Shown one piece after another: positions 9,062 through 18,612 of a stretch of DNA of 64,000 bases. Each line of letters begins with the position of its first letter. Positions within the stretch are counted from its first letter, which is position 1. A model generated the notes under the pieces. It was not told the origin of the DNA. It did not search any database and saw nothing but the letters and a program-made list of their open reading frames with translations. The position numbers were made by a program, and so were the translations under genes. Source of the stretch: CAVUCE01 sp963739985 (lineage in GTDB: Bacteria; Bacteroidota; Ignavibacteria; Ignavibacteriales; Ignavibacteriaceae). Location of the stretch: contig CAVUCE010000022.1 in NCBI GenBank assembly GCA_963739985.1, positions 434,001-498,000 on the forward strand. Direction: 5' to 3'.

Positions 9062-12000
9062 TTATTTTGTAAGAATCATCTTCTTAGTAATATTAACATT
9101 TTCTCCAATCAGTCTGTAAAAGTAAATACCGCTTGGCAGACTTGTCGCATCAAAAGTAACATGATGAGTTCCCGGATTTAATTCACCATTAACAAGAGTC
9201 ATAACTTTCTGTCCGATCGTGTTATAAACATTTAGCATTACTCTTTGTTGTTGTGGCACTGAGAACTCAATTACCGTTGATGGATTAAACGGATTGGGAT
9301 AATTTTGTGCTAAATCAAATTTAGTTGGCAAAGTAGATTGATCCTCAACTCCGGTAACTCCGTTATTCAAGAATGCTATATTCTTAACCAGGAAGTTAAA
9401 ATTCGAATTTGACGAATTATCCGTTGTGTTCATAATAAATCCAACATGTTCAATTAGGCTTGCATCAAATTTAGAATCACTTCCATACAGTTGTTTGAAC
9501 TGATTAAAGTTGATAACATACTCTTTACTATCAGGAGTTAAATTTATTTTATAAGCGAAATAATTATAGTTTTTTGTATTTGCTAAATTAAATATCACCT
9601 CAACTGATCCGCTTCCGTGAGCCTCAAATCTTAATGCATTATAGTTTGATAAATCATATGGAGTTCCTTCAGCATTTAGAGATCTGATCACGGTTACCCA
9701 ATCGTTCAAGGTTCCGGATGCAGAAGCTCCACCAGAAAGCACTAATGAATTATCAGGATAATTTGAGGCAATCTGCTGCTGAAAATCTTGAGTATCAAAA
9801 GCATCAACAGTGCTGTTAGGGCCGGCTATATATGTATACGCTCCCCCACTTACAAATACCTCGTCACTAAATCCGGCAGTTTGACTCATATAAATATTTG
9901 CGTCGGAAATTATTCCGGAGTTCAATACTAAATCATTAATGCCGGAGGTAATTTTGTATTGATCCGTTACTTGTACTTGATGACCCGCTTGCGCAACACG
10001 ATAAGCAGTATTTAATGCTACACTAGTAGGTTCGCCGTTGTTAATAATTCTCAAATGAACTTTTCCATCGTGAGTATATTTTGCACTCTGAATGAATATA
10101 TTCGGCTGAACTTGATTTGTGTTCAGGTAAGTAACTGAATTTACAGCTTTGAATTTCGCAATTACTTCTTGAACTAATTCAGCTGTACTTTCATAGGAAC
10201 TTGACCAAATCTGGAAATTGTAAACACTTGATGCGCCGGATGGAGCGACATAATTTTCATAAGTCCATTTATTTTCAATTTGATATCCTGACGGAGTTTC
10301 ATAAACACTGAAAGAAATTGCATAATCAGAAATTCCTTCATCAGGTTTTGCAAGTTTTGCCGCATAAAATTGATGATCATTAATGCTGATTAATTTAATG
10401 TTGTCAATTTGATAACCGGCTAATCGATCGCAAACTGCTTTTAAGTGATCATAAATATTAGGTGCTGGAGTTACTGTTGAAAATATACCACCAACCCTGG
10501 CTTCTCCTTTTGCCATTTTTACATTATAGTTAACCGCGTAACTTGAAATTGCATTTGAAATCCCAAGAATATCAAACGGAGTAGCTTCTTGTGCAACCGA
10601 GTTAAAAGGACCTTGAGCAGGAATAAATTGTGATAATGAATATTGAGATTCTATTGTTTTTCCAGCTTTCTGAGATAACATTGGCGTAGTTAATCCGTAT
10701 TTAATTTTCCATTGTCTTTTAATTAACAACTCAGCCATATCTCCACGCGACTCGACACCACCGTGATCACAATTACTAGTTGTATCTTTAATATCTATAT
10801 CAACCGCACATTTAACATAGTTTTTTCCATTGCCGTCGGTTCCTGATAAGCAAGCCATATTTAAATAATTGTCTAATGTTTTGTTTACGGCTGCAGTTAA
10901 TTGAACTTGTCCGTTATCGCCGGCATTTAAGGTTCCCAAAACAAATTTTACAATATTACTTCCGGATGATGTTTCAACACCACCTGTGCTTGTAACATAT
11001 CCTAATCCGTTTGGAAGAGTATCCATAATTGTAGCGTTATATAAAGGACCTTTACCGGTATTCTCGTATGTAATTTTATAAGTGGTTGTATTTCCGGAAT
11101 CCGGTGCAAAAACTAATCCATCATCTTTAGTAATACATAAATTAGGTAGTTCAACAATAGCAGGTTTATATAATCCGGCATCAATTGTTAAATCTTCTTG
11201 ATTAGAAGATGATATGGAAACACATCCTGATTTATGTGAAGTGGAATTGATGTTTGAATCTTTAGTAGTATCACTTCCGGCATTTTGTGAGGTAAAAATA
11301 TAATCAGCCGGAGGAACAACTTCTATTTTATAATCTCCTGCTTTAAGATGTGTAAAGGAATACATCCCATTAGTATCAGTTGCTGTTGAATCTAATACGG
11401 TATCATTATTATCACAATCTAATAACTTTACCAGAACATCCTTTAATCCGGTTGAGCCGTCATCTTGTATTCCATTCTGATTTGTATCTTCCCAGATAAA
11501 ATCACCGATAGTTCCATCACAAATGACGGGAACACTTTTCAATTTAACTCCGGCATTTACAACTAAAGAATTTTCGCAAGCTGAAATAGAAGTACAATAA
11601 GAAGTTGCAGTTGAATCAGTAAAATTATATAGTGGCGAATCCTTTGAGCTATCGATAAAAGTATAAACGTTATTTCCATCGACTAAATAAAATTTTTCGT
11701 AATAGCTTCCAGGAATAAGAGTATCCACTGAGTAATGCCCGTTTGCATCAGTTAGTGTATATCCCAACCAATTTCCGGAACAATTATAAAATTCAACCGT
11801 AACATCTTGTAATCCATTTTCACTATTATCAAGCAAACCATCATTATTAGAATCTATCCAAACAGTTCCTTCTATCTTAACTTTGGCATTTGCCGCACTC
11901 GAAGAGACAGAACCGTTTTTAAATTGAAAAGGTGGAACTCCATTTGGAGACGCGCTGTGAAAACTTACATTATTAAAAGTTAAGTTTGTAGCGCCGCCTT

Positions 12001-12352
12001 TATATTGAAAATTTATATAAAATAATACCTTTTTTACTGTTGAAAGAGGAACATATTTGCTGTTATCAACTGTAAAGAAAAATGCCGCAACATTTCCATT
12101 GTTTGCATTGGCAACTACATCCGAAGCTGCGCCGGTTAATCCTGTATAATTTAATACTGTAGTATCGTAAGCAACTTTAAAGTTATAACTATCTAATTGC
12201 ATATTTTCAGAAGCATAAATATAAACAGGAATGCTTATGTTTGTTGCAGAACAAGAAAGTGCCGAATCAGGCAATTCAACATGGACAGTCCAAGCATAGT
12301 TCATTCCGGTAAATAGGAATAAAACTCCAAGCAACATTATCAGTCTTTTCAT
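9062..12352 (-). CDS. Large T9SS-exported multidomain surface protein
   Basis: 1096 residues. The start is placed at ATG 12352, which has AGGAG four bases upstream, rather than at the in-frame TTG at 12364. Signal peptide MKRLIMLLGVLFLFTG. Domains by eye: a cohesin-like beta-sandwich (about 22-150), two SdrD-type B repeats (about 160-275 and 283-398, each with DSNNDGLLD- or DTNQNGIQDD-type Ca-binding loops and a YSV/YSF carboxypeptidase-regulatory fold), a DUF11-like domain (about 405-525), a ~480-residue unrecognised region whose C-terminal part looks like a carbohydrate-binding sandwich, and the sorting domain (NYPNPFNPST to the final KKMILTK). It is probably exported by the T9SS and anchored at or released from the surface. 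The function of the middle region is unknown. Confidence 0.88.
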   Translation of the reverse strand: MKRLIMLLGVLFLFTGMNYAWTVHVELPDSALSCSATNISIPVYIYASENMQLDSYNFKVAYDTTVLNYTGLTGAASDVVANANNGNVAAFFFTVDNSKYVPLSTVKKVLFYINFQYKGGATNLTFNNVSFHSASPNGVPPFQFKNGSVSSSAANAKVKIEGTVWIDSNNDGLLDNSENGLQDVTVEFYNCSGNWLGYTLTDANGHYSVDTLIPGSYYEKFYLVDGNNVYTFIDSSKDSPLYNFTDSTATSYCTSISACENSLVVNAGVKLKSVPVICDGTIGDFIWEDTNQNGIQDDGSTGLKDVLVKLLDCDNNDTVLDSTATDTNGMYSFTHLKAGDYKIEVVPPADYIFTSQNAGSDTTKDSNINSTSHKSGCVSISSSNQEDLTIDAGLYKPAIVELPNLCITKDDGLVFAPDSGNTTTYKITYENTGKGPLYNATIMDTLPNGLGYVTSTGGVETSSGSNIVKFVLGTLNAGDNGQVQLTAAVNKTLDNYLNMACLSGTDGNGKNYVKCAVDIDIKDTTSNCDHGGVESRGDMAELLIKRQWKIKYGLTTPMLSQKAGKTIESQYSLSQFIPAQGPFNSVAQEATPFDILGISNAISSYAVNYNVKMAKGEARVGGIFSTVTPAPNIYDHLKAVCDRLAGYQIDNIKLISINDHQFYAAKLAKPDEGISDYAISFSVYETPSGYQIENKWTYENYVAPSGASSVYNFQIWSSSYESTAELVQEVIAKFKAVNSVTYLNTNQVQPNIFIQSAKYTHDGKVHLRIINNGEPTSVALNTAYRVAQAGHQVQVTDQYKITSGINDLVLNSGIISDANIYMSQTAGFSDEVFVSGGAYTYIAGPNSTVDAFDTQDFQQQIASNYPDNSLVLSGGASASGTLNDWVTVIRSLNAEGTPYDLSNYNALRFEAHGSGSVEVIFNLANTKNYNYFAYKINLTPDSKEYVINFNQFKQLYGSDSKFDASLIEHVGFIMNTTDNSSNSNFNFLVKNIAFLNNGVTGVEDQSTLPTKFDLAQNYPNPFNPSTVIEFSVPQQQRVMLNVYNTIGQKVMTLVNGELNPGTHHVTFDATSLPSGIYFYRLIGENVNITKKMILTK

Positions 12353-12567
12353 CTGTCTCCTCAAGAATAATATTAATTTGGTTAATAATTTGTATGGATA
12401 AATTCAATATTAGTGCCACAAATAAGCACCTTAAAATGTATGTATTTAGGGCTTTTTTAAGTTAAATCAGCAATTACCGTGTCTCATTTTTAGACTCATT
12501 TTTTATCAGTGTTTTGAATTAAGATTCGATATAAAGCTAAATTTTTTTTATGATGACTTTAAAAAAG

Positions 12568-12597
12568 AAATCCCTGTTAGTGAATTAACAGGGATTT
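12568..12597 (-). terminator. Terminator after the dockerin/cohesin protein gene
   Basis: A perfect 12-bp stem (AAATCCCTGTTA at 12568-12579 with TAACAGGGATTT at 12586-12597) with a 6-base loop lies 27 bp past the stop at 12624. T-rich tracts follow on both strands. The interval 12365-12567 otherwise holds only AT-rich leader sequence for the gene at 12352. Confidence 0.85.
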
Positions 12598-12623
12598 TTA
12601 CATTTAGCTATTTATACAAATAA

Positions 12624-15467
12624 TTACTTAGTCATAATCATTTTCTTAACAATATTAGTCTTGTCTGTTTGAAGCCTGTAGAAATATATTCCGCTCGGTA
12701 AATTATTTCCGTTAAACATCACTTTATGAGTTCCGGCTTCCATAACTCCATTTATTAATGTTGAAACTTTTTGTCCTATTACATTATATACATTCAAACT
12801 TATTCTTCCGCTTTCCGGTAAACTAAATTCTATTTCTGTACTCGGATTAAATGGATTGGGATAATTCTGTTCCATACTGTAACTTTTTGGCAAATTACCA
12901 ACTATGCTCGGACTTGACAACTCAACTTTTTTCTCAATGTTTCCATCAGCATCTGCAAATATACTTCCAGTCGACAGTGATAATGGTGTTATATCGGAAT
13001 TTAAGGTTTTGTCTTTTAGTTTAAATTTAATATCAATTATACTTTCTCCTTTACTGAGACTTAATGGATTTTTCCCACCGCTTAAATCTATCCAAGCTAC
13101 ATTCAGATTTCCGTCTTTTTCGTATGAGATTATATTACTTGCCTTAGATTGCAACGACACAAAATCAAACTTCTCCGATGCATATTTTAGTTTTAGGCCG
13201 AAGGCTGATGTTGAGATATCCTCAGAAACAATAACCGGGATTACTACTGTTCCATCGCTGTTAACTTTTACGCTTCCGCTATTGTTTAACTCACAAGATG
13301 ACTCTGCTTCACTCTTGTAAAATGTTGATAGAACTGACTGATCTACATCGCCGCTTGTTATTCCTTTTAGATCAACATTCGAAAGATTAGAATTATTTAC
13401 AACTAATGTCTTTGTTTCAAATTGCCAATCCGATGATGTATAGGAATTTATTAGACCAACATATCTTTGGGCGATCATTAGTGCATCTAAACTGTTAAGT
13501 GATGAATCTGAATTTACATCTCCAGCTAATTTCGGTAATCCGGACAAAGTGGTTAAGCCCACAAAGTCTTTGGCTACCAATAATGCATCGAGTGAATTTA
13601 CTCCATCAGATGGGAAGGCTTTAGTTGATGATGCAGTAAGTTTATAATTTCCATTTGAAATATTTGTGAAACTATAATTTCCATTATTATCTGTCGAATC
13701 TATATAAATGTTTGAGCCGTCGGTTTGGGTTAAGGTTAGCTTTACTCCTCGCATAGCGGATGAACTTGAATTATCATAATTCACGGAACCTTGAACAGTA
13801 AATAATTGAGGTTTATTATTCACAGCATAAACTTTCCAACTTAAAGTTGTTGTATCATATGAATTATTTATATATACCGTTATTTTTTTTAATCCGGATA
13901 GTTGGTTATTTCTAAATATAAATATTGAATCACCTATTGTGGAAATATTATTTATTTTCCAATTATAAGTTAATTTTCCTCCATAAGGATCAACCGCATG
14001 AACTAAGAATTTTAATGAATCTGATGTACATAAAATTGAATCACGATTACTTACAAATACATTTTCGTGATTTATTGAATCGGCATATGAGATTGTTGGA
14101 CTCCAACTAATTATATCAGGTGGATAACTTTTTGTAATAAATTTGTTTAAAATATTTAAAGTGATTTTAGAAACAACAGAATCAGAATTTAAACCGTGCG
14201 CCCAATCAGTTGTTGATGCTGTAAAAACAGCGCCTCCGTTACTTTTAAAATAAATTCCCATGACTGCATGCGTATTGATAAAACCATCATGCTCAGCCGC
14301 CGGCGATAAACCAAATATCTGAAAATTTGTAGGTGTGTTGTTAGAACCTGTCACATACGGCAAACCATTCTTCCATAAAAAATCGTTCCCATCAGTTTCA
14401 TAACCAACAATAGGAGAAGATTGCCCAAACACATCACCATCTTTTAATCCTGTACCTTTATAAATCCAGCTTTGTGTATTATAAGCTGTATATCCACCAT
14501 AGCCATCTGATTGAGGAAATATTTTACCACTGTTAACATAACCGCCTTCTTTAAAACTAACTCCCGTTAATCTATTTTCCGGATCATTAACAGGCGAATT
14601 ATACCAGTTCACCGTTACTTGAGAATTATTTACACCTGTTAGCGGATCAGCAGAAGCATCTTTATAACAAACCATAGTGTTAAAATTATTTTCAAAGCGA
14701 ACCTGCCACCAACAAGTATTACCGCTTAATATCATTAGTCTTCCACCATTATCCACAAAATTTTGTACTTGATTTCTCTCACCTAACGACCAATATTCAT
14801 CATGGCCAACAAACATTACAACATCATAATTTGAAAGTAGCTCAGGGTTTTTCTCAAGATCATAATCCGCGGCAACTTCCGGTTGAATATTTTTAGAATC
14901 CATCCAATTCAATAATTCATCAGCCCACTGGTAGTAATCGTATTGAGCTCCCTCTGTATAAGGCCTCATAAATGAAACTTTTTCTGCTTTTTTAGAATTA
15001 CTTGAGTTGAAATCATACAAACTTTTACCTCCGAAATTGTTATAAGCTTGCATGGTATTATTGCTAATCACAACAAGAACATTGGAATAGTTTCCTGCAA
15101 TTTGGGATCTTACCGTAAAAACTATTGTACCATATCCTGAGGTTACCGGAAAAGTTGCCGAATAAACTCCCGGTTCCCAATTATTCGGAATAGTTAAACT
15201 AAAACTAACCGGCCAATTACATCCGTTTGAATATGCATTCGAGGGAACTGCTTGAACACCACCTTGAATTATAGGAGATGTATAAACATGTCCGGCATTT
15301 GTACCTAATTTAGATATATGTATTCGGTAAGTTGAACTTGAAGTAGAAATGTGGAATTCTAAAGTTTGCCCTGTCTTTATTGACAAAGAATTTAAATATC
15401 CACCTTGCTGGGCAAAAGCTGTAAAAATCGGAAATAAAATTATTAGTGTGATTATATATTTTCGCAT
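12624..15467 (-). CDS. T9SS-exported protein with DMFase-like, dockerin and cohesin modules
   Basis: 947 residues. Signal peptide MRKYIITLIILFPIFTAFAQ. Residues about 22-440 resemble the large-subunit domain of N,N-dimethylformamidase, with a class I amidotransferase-like fold (VMFVGHDEYWS, LMILSGNTCWWQ). Then come an Ig/PKD-like stretch, a carboxypeptidase-regulatory segment (about 560-620), a dockerin pair (about 625-680; GVNSLDALLVAKDFVGL and GDVNSDSSLNSLDALMIAQ), a cohesin-like sandwich (about 722-851) and the sorting domain (NYPNPFNPST to KKMIMTK). Catalytic activity is unproven. The leader forms a hairpin covering the start codon. Dockerin and cohesin on one exported chain next to another cohesin-like protein is unusual. 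Confidence 0.88.
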   Translation of the reverse strand: MRKYIITLIILFPIFTAFAQQGGYLNSLSIKTGQTLEFHISTSSSTYRIHISKLGTNAGHVYTSPIIQGGVQAVPSNAYSNGCNWPVSFSLTIPNNWEPGVYSATFPVTSGYGTIVFTVRSQIAGNYSNVLVVISNNTMQAYNNFGGKSLYDFNSSNSKKAEKVSFMRPYTEGAQYDYYQWADELLNWMDSKNIQPEVAADYDLEKNPELLSNYDVVMFVGHDEYWSLGERNQVQNFVDNGGRLMILSGNTCWWQVRFENNFNTMVCYKDASADPLTGVNNSQVTVNWYNSPVNDPENRLTGVSFKEGGYVNSGKIFPQSDGYGGYTAYNTQSWIYKGTGLKDGDVFGQSSPIVGYETDGNDFLWKNGLPYVTGSNNTPTNFQIFGLSPAAEHDGFINTHAVMGIYFKSNGGAVFTASTTDWAHGLNSDSVVSKITLNILNKFITKSYPPDIISWSPTISYADSINHENVFVSNRDSILCTSDSLKFLVHAVDPYGGKLTYNWKINNISTIGDSIFIFRNNQLSGLKKITVYINNSYDTTTLSWKVYAVNNKPQLFTVQGSVNYDNSSSSAMRGVKLTLTQTDGSNIYIDSTDNNGNYSFTNISNGNYKLTASSTKAFPSDGVNSLDALLVAKDFVGLTTLSGLPKLAGDVNSDSSLNSLDALMIAQRYVGLINSYTSSDWQFETKTLVVNNSNLSNVDLKGITSGDVDQSVLSTFYKSEAESSCELNNSGSVKVNSDGTVVIPVIVSEDISTSAFGLKLKYASEKFDFVSLQSKASNIISYEKDGNLNVAWIDLSGGKNPLSLSKGESIIDIKFKLKDKTLNSDITPLSLSTGSIFADADGNIEKKVELSSPSIVGNLPKSYSMEQNYPNPFNPSTEIEFSLPESGRISLNVYNVIGQKVSTLINGVMEAGTHKVMFNGNNLPSGIYFYRLQTDKTNIVKKMIMTK

Positions 15468-15490
15468 AACATTCCTTTAAAGAATGTTAT
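15466..15490 (-). promoter_or_regulatory. Inverted repeat covering the start codon of the dockerin/cohesin gene
   Basis: ATAACATTC (15466-15474) and GAATGTTAT (15482-15490) form a perfect 9-bp stem with a 7-base loop. In the mRNA the AAAGGA-type ribosome binding site lies in the loop and 3' arm, and the first bases of the AUG lie in the stem. It could mask translation initiation or be a dimeric operator. The rest of 15491-15671 shows nothing recognisable. Confidence 0.45.
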
Positions 15491-15671
15491 AGGATACAAT
15501 TTACATGCCGAGAATAACGACAATAATAAGCAATAATAGGCAAGGAGCAATCAATTATTTGATTCATACTGAGAATTTGTATGAATAGTTGACAATTTTA
15601 AATTAATTAGAAATTGTTCGATATCAATAATAAAAAATCATTAAATCACTTATACATCTGGTAGAATGAAA

Positions 15672-16079
15672 CTATTTTCGAGGGTTTTCTGATCTCCACT
15701 CTTTGATGTACTCAGCAATTGCAGTAGTTGGCGCACCGGGAGTAAAAATTTCACCGACACCCAATTTCTTTAATTCATTTATATCTTCTTCAGGAATAAT
15801 TCCGCCGCCGGTTAATAAAACATCATCTAATCCTTTTTCCTTCATAAGATTCAAGATTTTTGGAAATATAGTCATGTGAGCACCGGATAAAATACTAATT
15901 CCAATAACATCAACATCCTCTTGAAGTGCCGCTTCAACAATCATTTCCGGTGTTTGTCTGAGCCCGGTATAAATAACTTCCATTCCGGCATCTCTTAAAG
16001 CTGCAGCAATAACTTTAGCACCTCTATCATGCCCGTCCAAACCGGCTTTAGCAACTAGAACTCTTATTTTATTATCCAT
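15672..16079 (-). CDS. Cobalamin-binding domain protein (methylmalonyl-CoA mutase C-terminal type)
   Basis: 135 residues, the length of a free-standing B12-binding domain. The base-off/His-on motif DxHxxG is present as Asp15-Gly-His17-Asp-Arg-Gly20, followed by SILSGAHMT and LLTGGGIIPEEDI, which match the MCM small-domain family. It would bind adenosylcobalamin and pair with a separate catalytic (TIM-barrel) mutase subunit that is not in this window. It lies 11 bp downstream of the HIT gene and is last in the run; no hairpin terminator is seen after it. Confidence 0.9.
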   Translation of the reverse strand: MDNKIRVLVAKAGLDGHDRGAKVIAAALRDAGMEVIYTGLRQTPEMIVEAALQEDVDVIGISILSGAHMTIFPKILNLMKEKGLDDVLLTGGGIIPEEDINELKKLGVGEIFTPGAPTTAIAEYIKEWRSENPRK

Positions 16080-16090
16080 TTTTAATCCCT

Positions 16091-16504
16091 CTATTTTGAA
16101 ATTTCCGAGCGAATTTTATTTGCGAACTTATTCATAGCGCCATCACTATATGATTTCAAATTTAGATCAAAGTTAAAATCATCGTGTGAAAATCTTGGTA
16201 TTATGTGTAAATGAAAATGAAAAACTGTTTGGCCGGCAGCAATTCCATTATTTGCTACTATGTTGAAGCCATCAGGGTTAATGCTTTTGGCAATCGCACT
16301 TGAAATTTTTTGTGTAACTACTATCAATGACTCTAAATCTTTTTTCTCAACTGCTAAGAAATTTTCATAGTGAGCTTTTGGAATAACTAATGTATGACCA
16401 TAGTTGACGGGACGAATATCCAGAAATGAAATTACACTTTCGTCCTCATATAGGACTTCAGCATGAGCTTTTCCAGCTATTATATCACAAAAAATACAAT
16501 TCAT
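16091..16504 (-). CDS. HIT-family nucleotide-binding hydrolase
   Basis: 137 residues. It begins with the CIFCDIIAG signature and ends with the histidine triad HFHLHIIP. Members hydrolyse nucleoside phosphoramidates or dinucleoside polyphosphates; the exact substrate is not predictable. A cytoplasmic protein, co-directional with the PLP enzyme upstream (48 bp) and the B12-binding gene downstream (11 bp). Length and motif are normal. Confidence 0.93.
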   Translation of the reverse strand: MNCIFCDIIAGKAHAEVLYEDESVISFLDIRPVNYGHTLVIPKAHYENFLAVEKKDLESLIVVTQKISSAIAKSINPDGFNIVANNGIAAGQTVFHFHLHIIPRFSHDDFNFDLNLKSYSDGAMNKFANKIRSEISK

Positions 16505-16552
16505 AAATAAAAAATAACGCTAAATTCGGACTTTGCCAAAATAATGTTTTTA

Positions 16553-17512
16553 TCAAACACTAAGATATTTTTTCCGTTTCGAAAACGTTCCGAATAAACC
16601 GCCTGTATGAACAAAAATAACTTTTCTTCCAAAATTTTTTGTTAGAAATTTTTGATAATATGCATTAAATGCTTTACCTGTATAAGTAGGGTCAAGTATT
16701 ATACCGCTGCTATTTGCGAATGATTTTATGAGCTTAATTTTCTCTATGGCAATGTTTTTATATCCCTCGGTTGAATAACCATCTAATATCTCCAACTGAT
16801 TCTCATTTATCTTACATTTTAATTTATACTCAAGTACCGCTCCTTCAGCGAGACTCAAAATCTTTTTTTTAATTACATTTTTCGGATACAAAACATTTAC
16901 AGCATAAATTTTTACTTTTAAGCCGAGAAGCGCAGCACCAACTAACATACCTGCAGCAGTTCCGCCGGATCCGCTTGCCGCGCAAATACCTTTAACTTTT
17001 TCTAAATCTATTTGCTGACTTAATTCCGATATAAAAGAAATATATCCCCAAATTCCTAAAACAGTTGATCCGCCTTCGGGAATAACAAAAATTTTCTTGC
17101 CTTTTTTCTCAGCTTTCATTTTTGCTTCAAACATTATATCGTTCACGTTTTCAAATTGTTTTTTGTTCAAATAAGAAATTTGAGCGCCGAGAAATTTATC
17201 CATAAATAAATTGCCATCTGCAATCGCAGAATCTTTTCCCCATAAAAATAATTTAGTTTTTATTCCTGCTTTTGTAGCAGCCACAACTGTAGCTCTTGCA
17301 TGATTTGACTGTTCTCCGCCTGTTGTTAATATTAAGTCAGATTTTTCTCTTTTAGCCTTATAAATCAAATACTCCAATTTTCTAACTTTATTGCCCGAAA
17401 GCTCGACACCTGTCAAATCATCTCTTTTGATAAAAAATCTTTTACCTTCAAATTTCAACTCTTCTAAAGGAGTTGGAATATTTGCCAATTCAATTTTCAT
17501 AGGTATATTCAT
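16553..17512 (-). CDS. PLP-dependent D-cysteine desulfhydrase / ACC deaminase family protein
   Basis: 319 residues of fold-type II PLP enzyme. The pyridoxal lysine is Lys42 in LSGNKVRKLEYL, followed by TTGGEQSNHARA and the phosphate-binding ASGSGGTAAG. These match the DcyD/ACC-deaminase family, which degrades D-cysteine to pyruvate, ammonia and sulfide or acts on related amino acids. An alternative start at Met5 would shorten it slightly. It follows kdsB after 2 bp, so it is in the same operon. Substrate choice between D-Cys and ACC is not resolved. Confidence 0.85.
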   Translation of the reverse strand: MNIPMKIELANIPTPLEELKFEGKRFFIKRDDLTGVELSGNKVRKLEYLIYKAKREKSDLILTTGGEQSNHARATVVAATKAGIKTKLFLWGKDSAIADGNLFMDKFLGAQISYLNKKQFENVNDIMFEAKMKAEKKGKKIFVIPEGGSTVLGIWGYISFISELSQQIDLEKVKGICAASGSGGTAAGMLVGAALLGLKVKIYAVNVLYPKNVIKKKILSLAEGAVLEYKLKCKINENQLEILDGYSTEGYKNIAIEKIKLIKSFANSSGIILDPTYTGKAFNAYYQKFLTKNFGRKVIFVHTGGLFGTFSKRKKYLSV

Positions 17513-17514
17513 AT

Positions 17515-18282
17515 TTAATCATCTTTCTGATTTTTTAAGTAAGCATTGTAATATGATCTTGCGCGTTCAAGATCTTCAGGAGTATCTACTGCTAGATTTT
17601 CATATTCAGTAACAACCACTTTAATCTTCATTCCGTTCTCAAGCATTCTTAATTGCTCCAGCTTCTCAATTTGCTCCAAATCCGTCGGCGCCAATGATGT
17701 AAATTTTAGTAAAGCTTCTCTGCGATAAACGTATAAGCCGATGTGTTTATAAATATCGGCTTTCATCAAAATCTCTTGTTTTGTTTTTGCATCGCGCACA
17801 TACGGGATTGGAGAACGGCTAAAATACATTGCAAAATTATGATAATCGAAAACAACTTTTGGAATTGAAGCAGCTTTTAATTCACTCAAATCAATTATTC
17901 TTTTAGCTAAAGTGGAAACATTAACCCTTGGATCAAATAGCAAAGGTTCAATTGCCTGATCAATCATCTGACCATTTATAAATGGTTCATCTCCCTGAAT
18001 ATTTACAATAATGTCTACTGAAGAAAGTTGGTCTGCAACATATGCAATTCTGTCGGAACCCGTTGGAATATCTTTTGGAGTAACGAAAACCCTTGCTCCA
18101 AAATCTCTTGCCACTTGAGCAACTTTCTCATCATCAACCGCAATTATTATTTCATTTAAAAGCTTAGAATTTAACGCACTTTCGTATGTATGCTGAATCA
18201 TCGGTTTTCCGCCAATATCGGCAAGTGGTTTCCCCATTAACCTGGTGGAAGCAAATCTCGCGGGAATTATTCCTACTACCAT
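17515..18282 (-). CDS. kdsB: 3-deoxy-manno-octulosonate cytidylyltransferase
   Basis: 255 residues with the N-terminal nucleotide-binding IPARFASTRLMGKPL and VNIQGDEPFI, the latter the family signature. It activates KDO to CMP-KDO, the donor for the inner core of LPS, in the cytoplasm. Its presence argues for a true LPS outer membrane. It lies between gatC and the PLP enzyme gene in a tight minus-strand run (spacings 33 and 2 bp). Confidence 0.95.
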   Translation of the reverse strand: MVVGIIPARFASTRLMGKPLADIGGKPMIQHTYESALNSKLLNEIIIAVDDEKVAQVARDFGARVFVTPKDIPTGSDRIAYVADQLSSVDIIVNIQGDEPFINGQMIDQAIEPLLFDPRVNVSTLAKRIIDLSELKAASIPKVVFDYHNFAMYFSRSPIPYVRDAKTKQEILMKADIYKHIGLYVYRREALLKFTSLAPTDLEQIEKLEQLRMLENGMKIKVVVTEYENLAVDTPEDLERARSYYNAYLKNQKDD

Positions 18283-18315
18283 AAAATATATTTTACCAAA
18301 TCATTAAAATTTATA

Positions 18316-18609
18316 CTATTCACCACCGATAACTTTTGGAACTTTAAAATGTTCATCGTTATTATCCGGCGCATTTTTTAGTGCTTTTTCTGTGCTTATG
18401 GAAGGCTTTACTTCATCTTTTCTAAAAACATTTATATTCTCCACCGGATGTGAAAGTGGTTCTACATTCGTAGTATCTAATTCATTAAGTTTTTCTACGT
18501 AACCTAAAATTTGATTCAATTGCTCGGTATAATCATTCAATTCTTTATCTGAAAATTTTAGTCTTGCTAGTTCAGCAATATACTCAACATCTTTTCGTGA
18601 AACGGACAT
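18316..18609 (-). CDS. gatC: Aspartyl/glutamyl-tRNA amidotransferase subunit C
   Basis: 97 residues, the usual GatC size, with the N-terminal VEYIAELARLKFS, the mid-region LNQILGYVEKLNELDT and the conserved VEPLSHP that wraps around GatA. It is the small stabilising subunit of the GatCAB complex that converts Glu-tRNA(Gln) or Asp-tRNA(Asn) to the amidated forms. gatA and gatB are not in this window. It lies 3 bp after plsC. Confidence 0.95.
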   Translation of the reverse strand: MSVSRKDVEYIAELARLKFSDKELNDYTEQLNQILGYVEKLNELDTTNVEPLSHPVENINVFRKDEVKPSISTEKALKNAPDNNDEHFKVPKVIGGE

Positions 18610-18612
18610 GTT

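Noticed and set aside
12352..12364. TTG at 12364 as start of the large secreted protein
   Set aside because: It lies before the AGGAG site, which serves ATG 12352; translation from the TTG would put the site inside the coding region.
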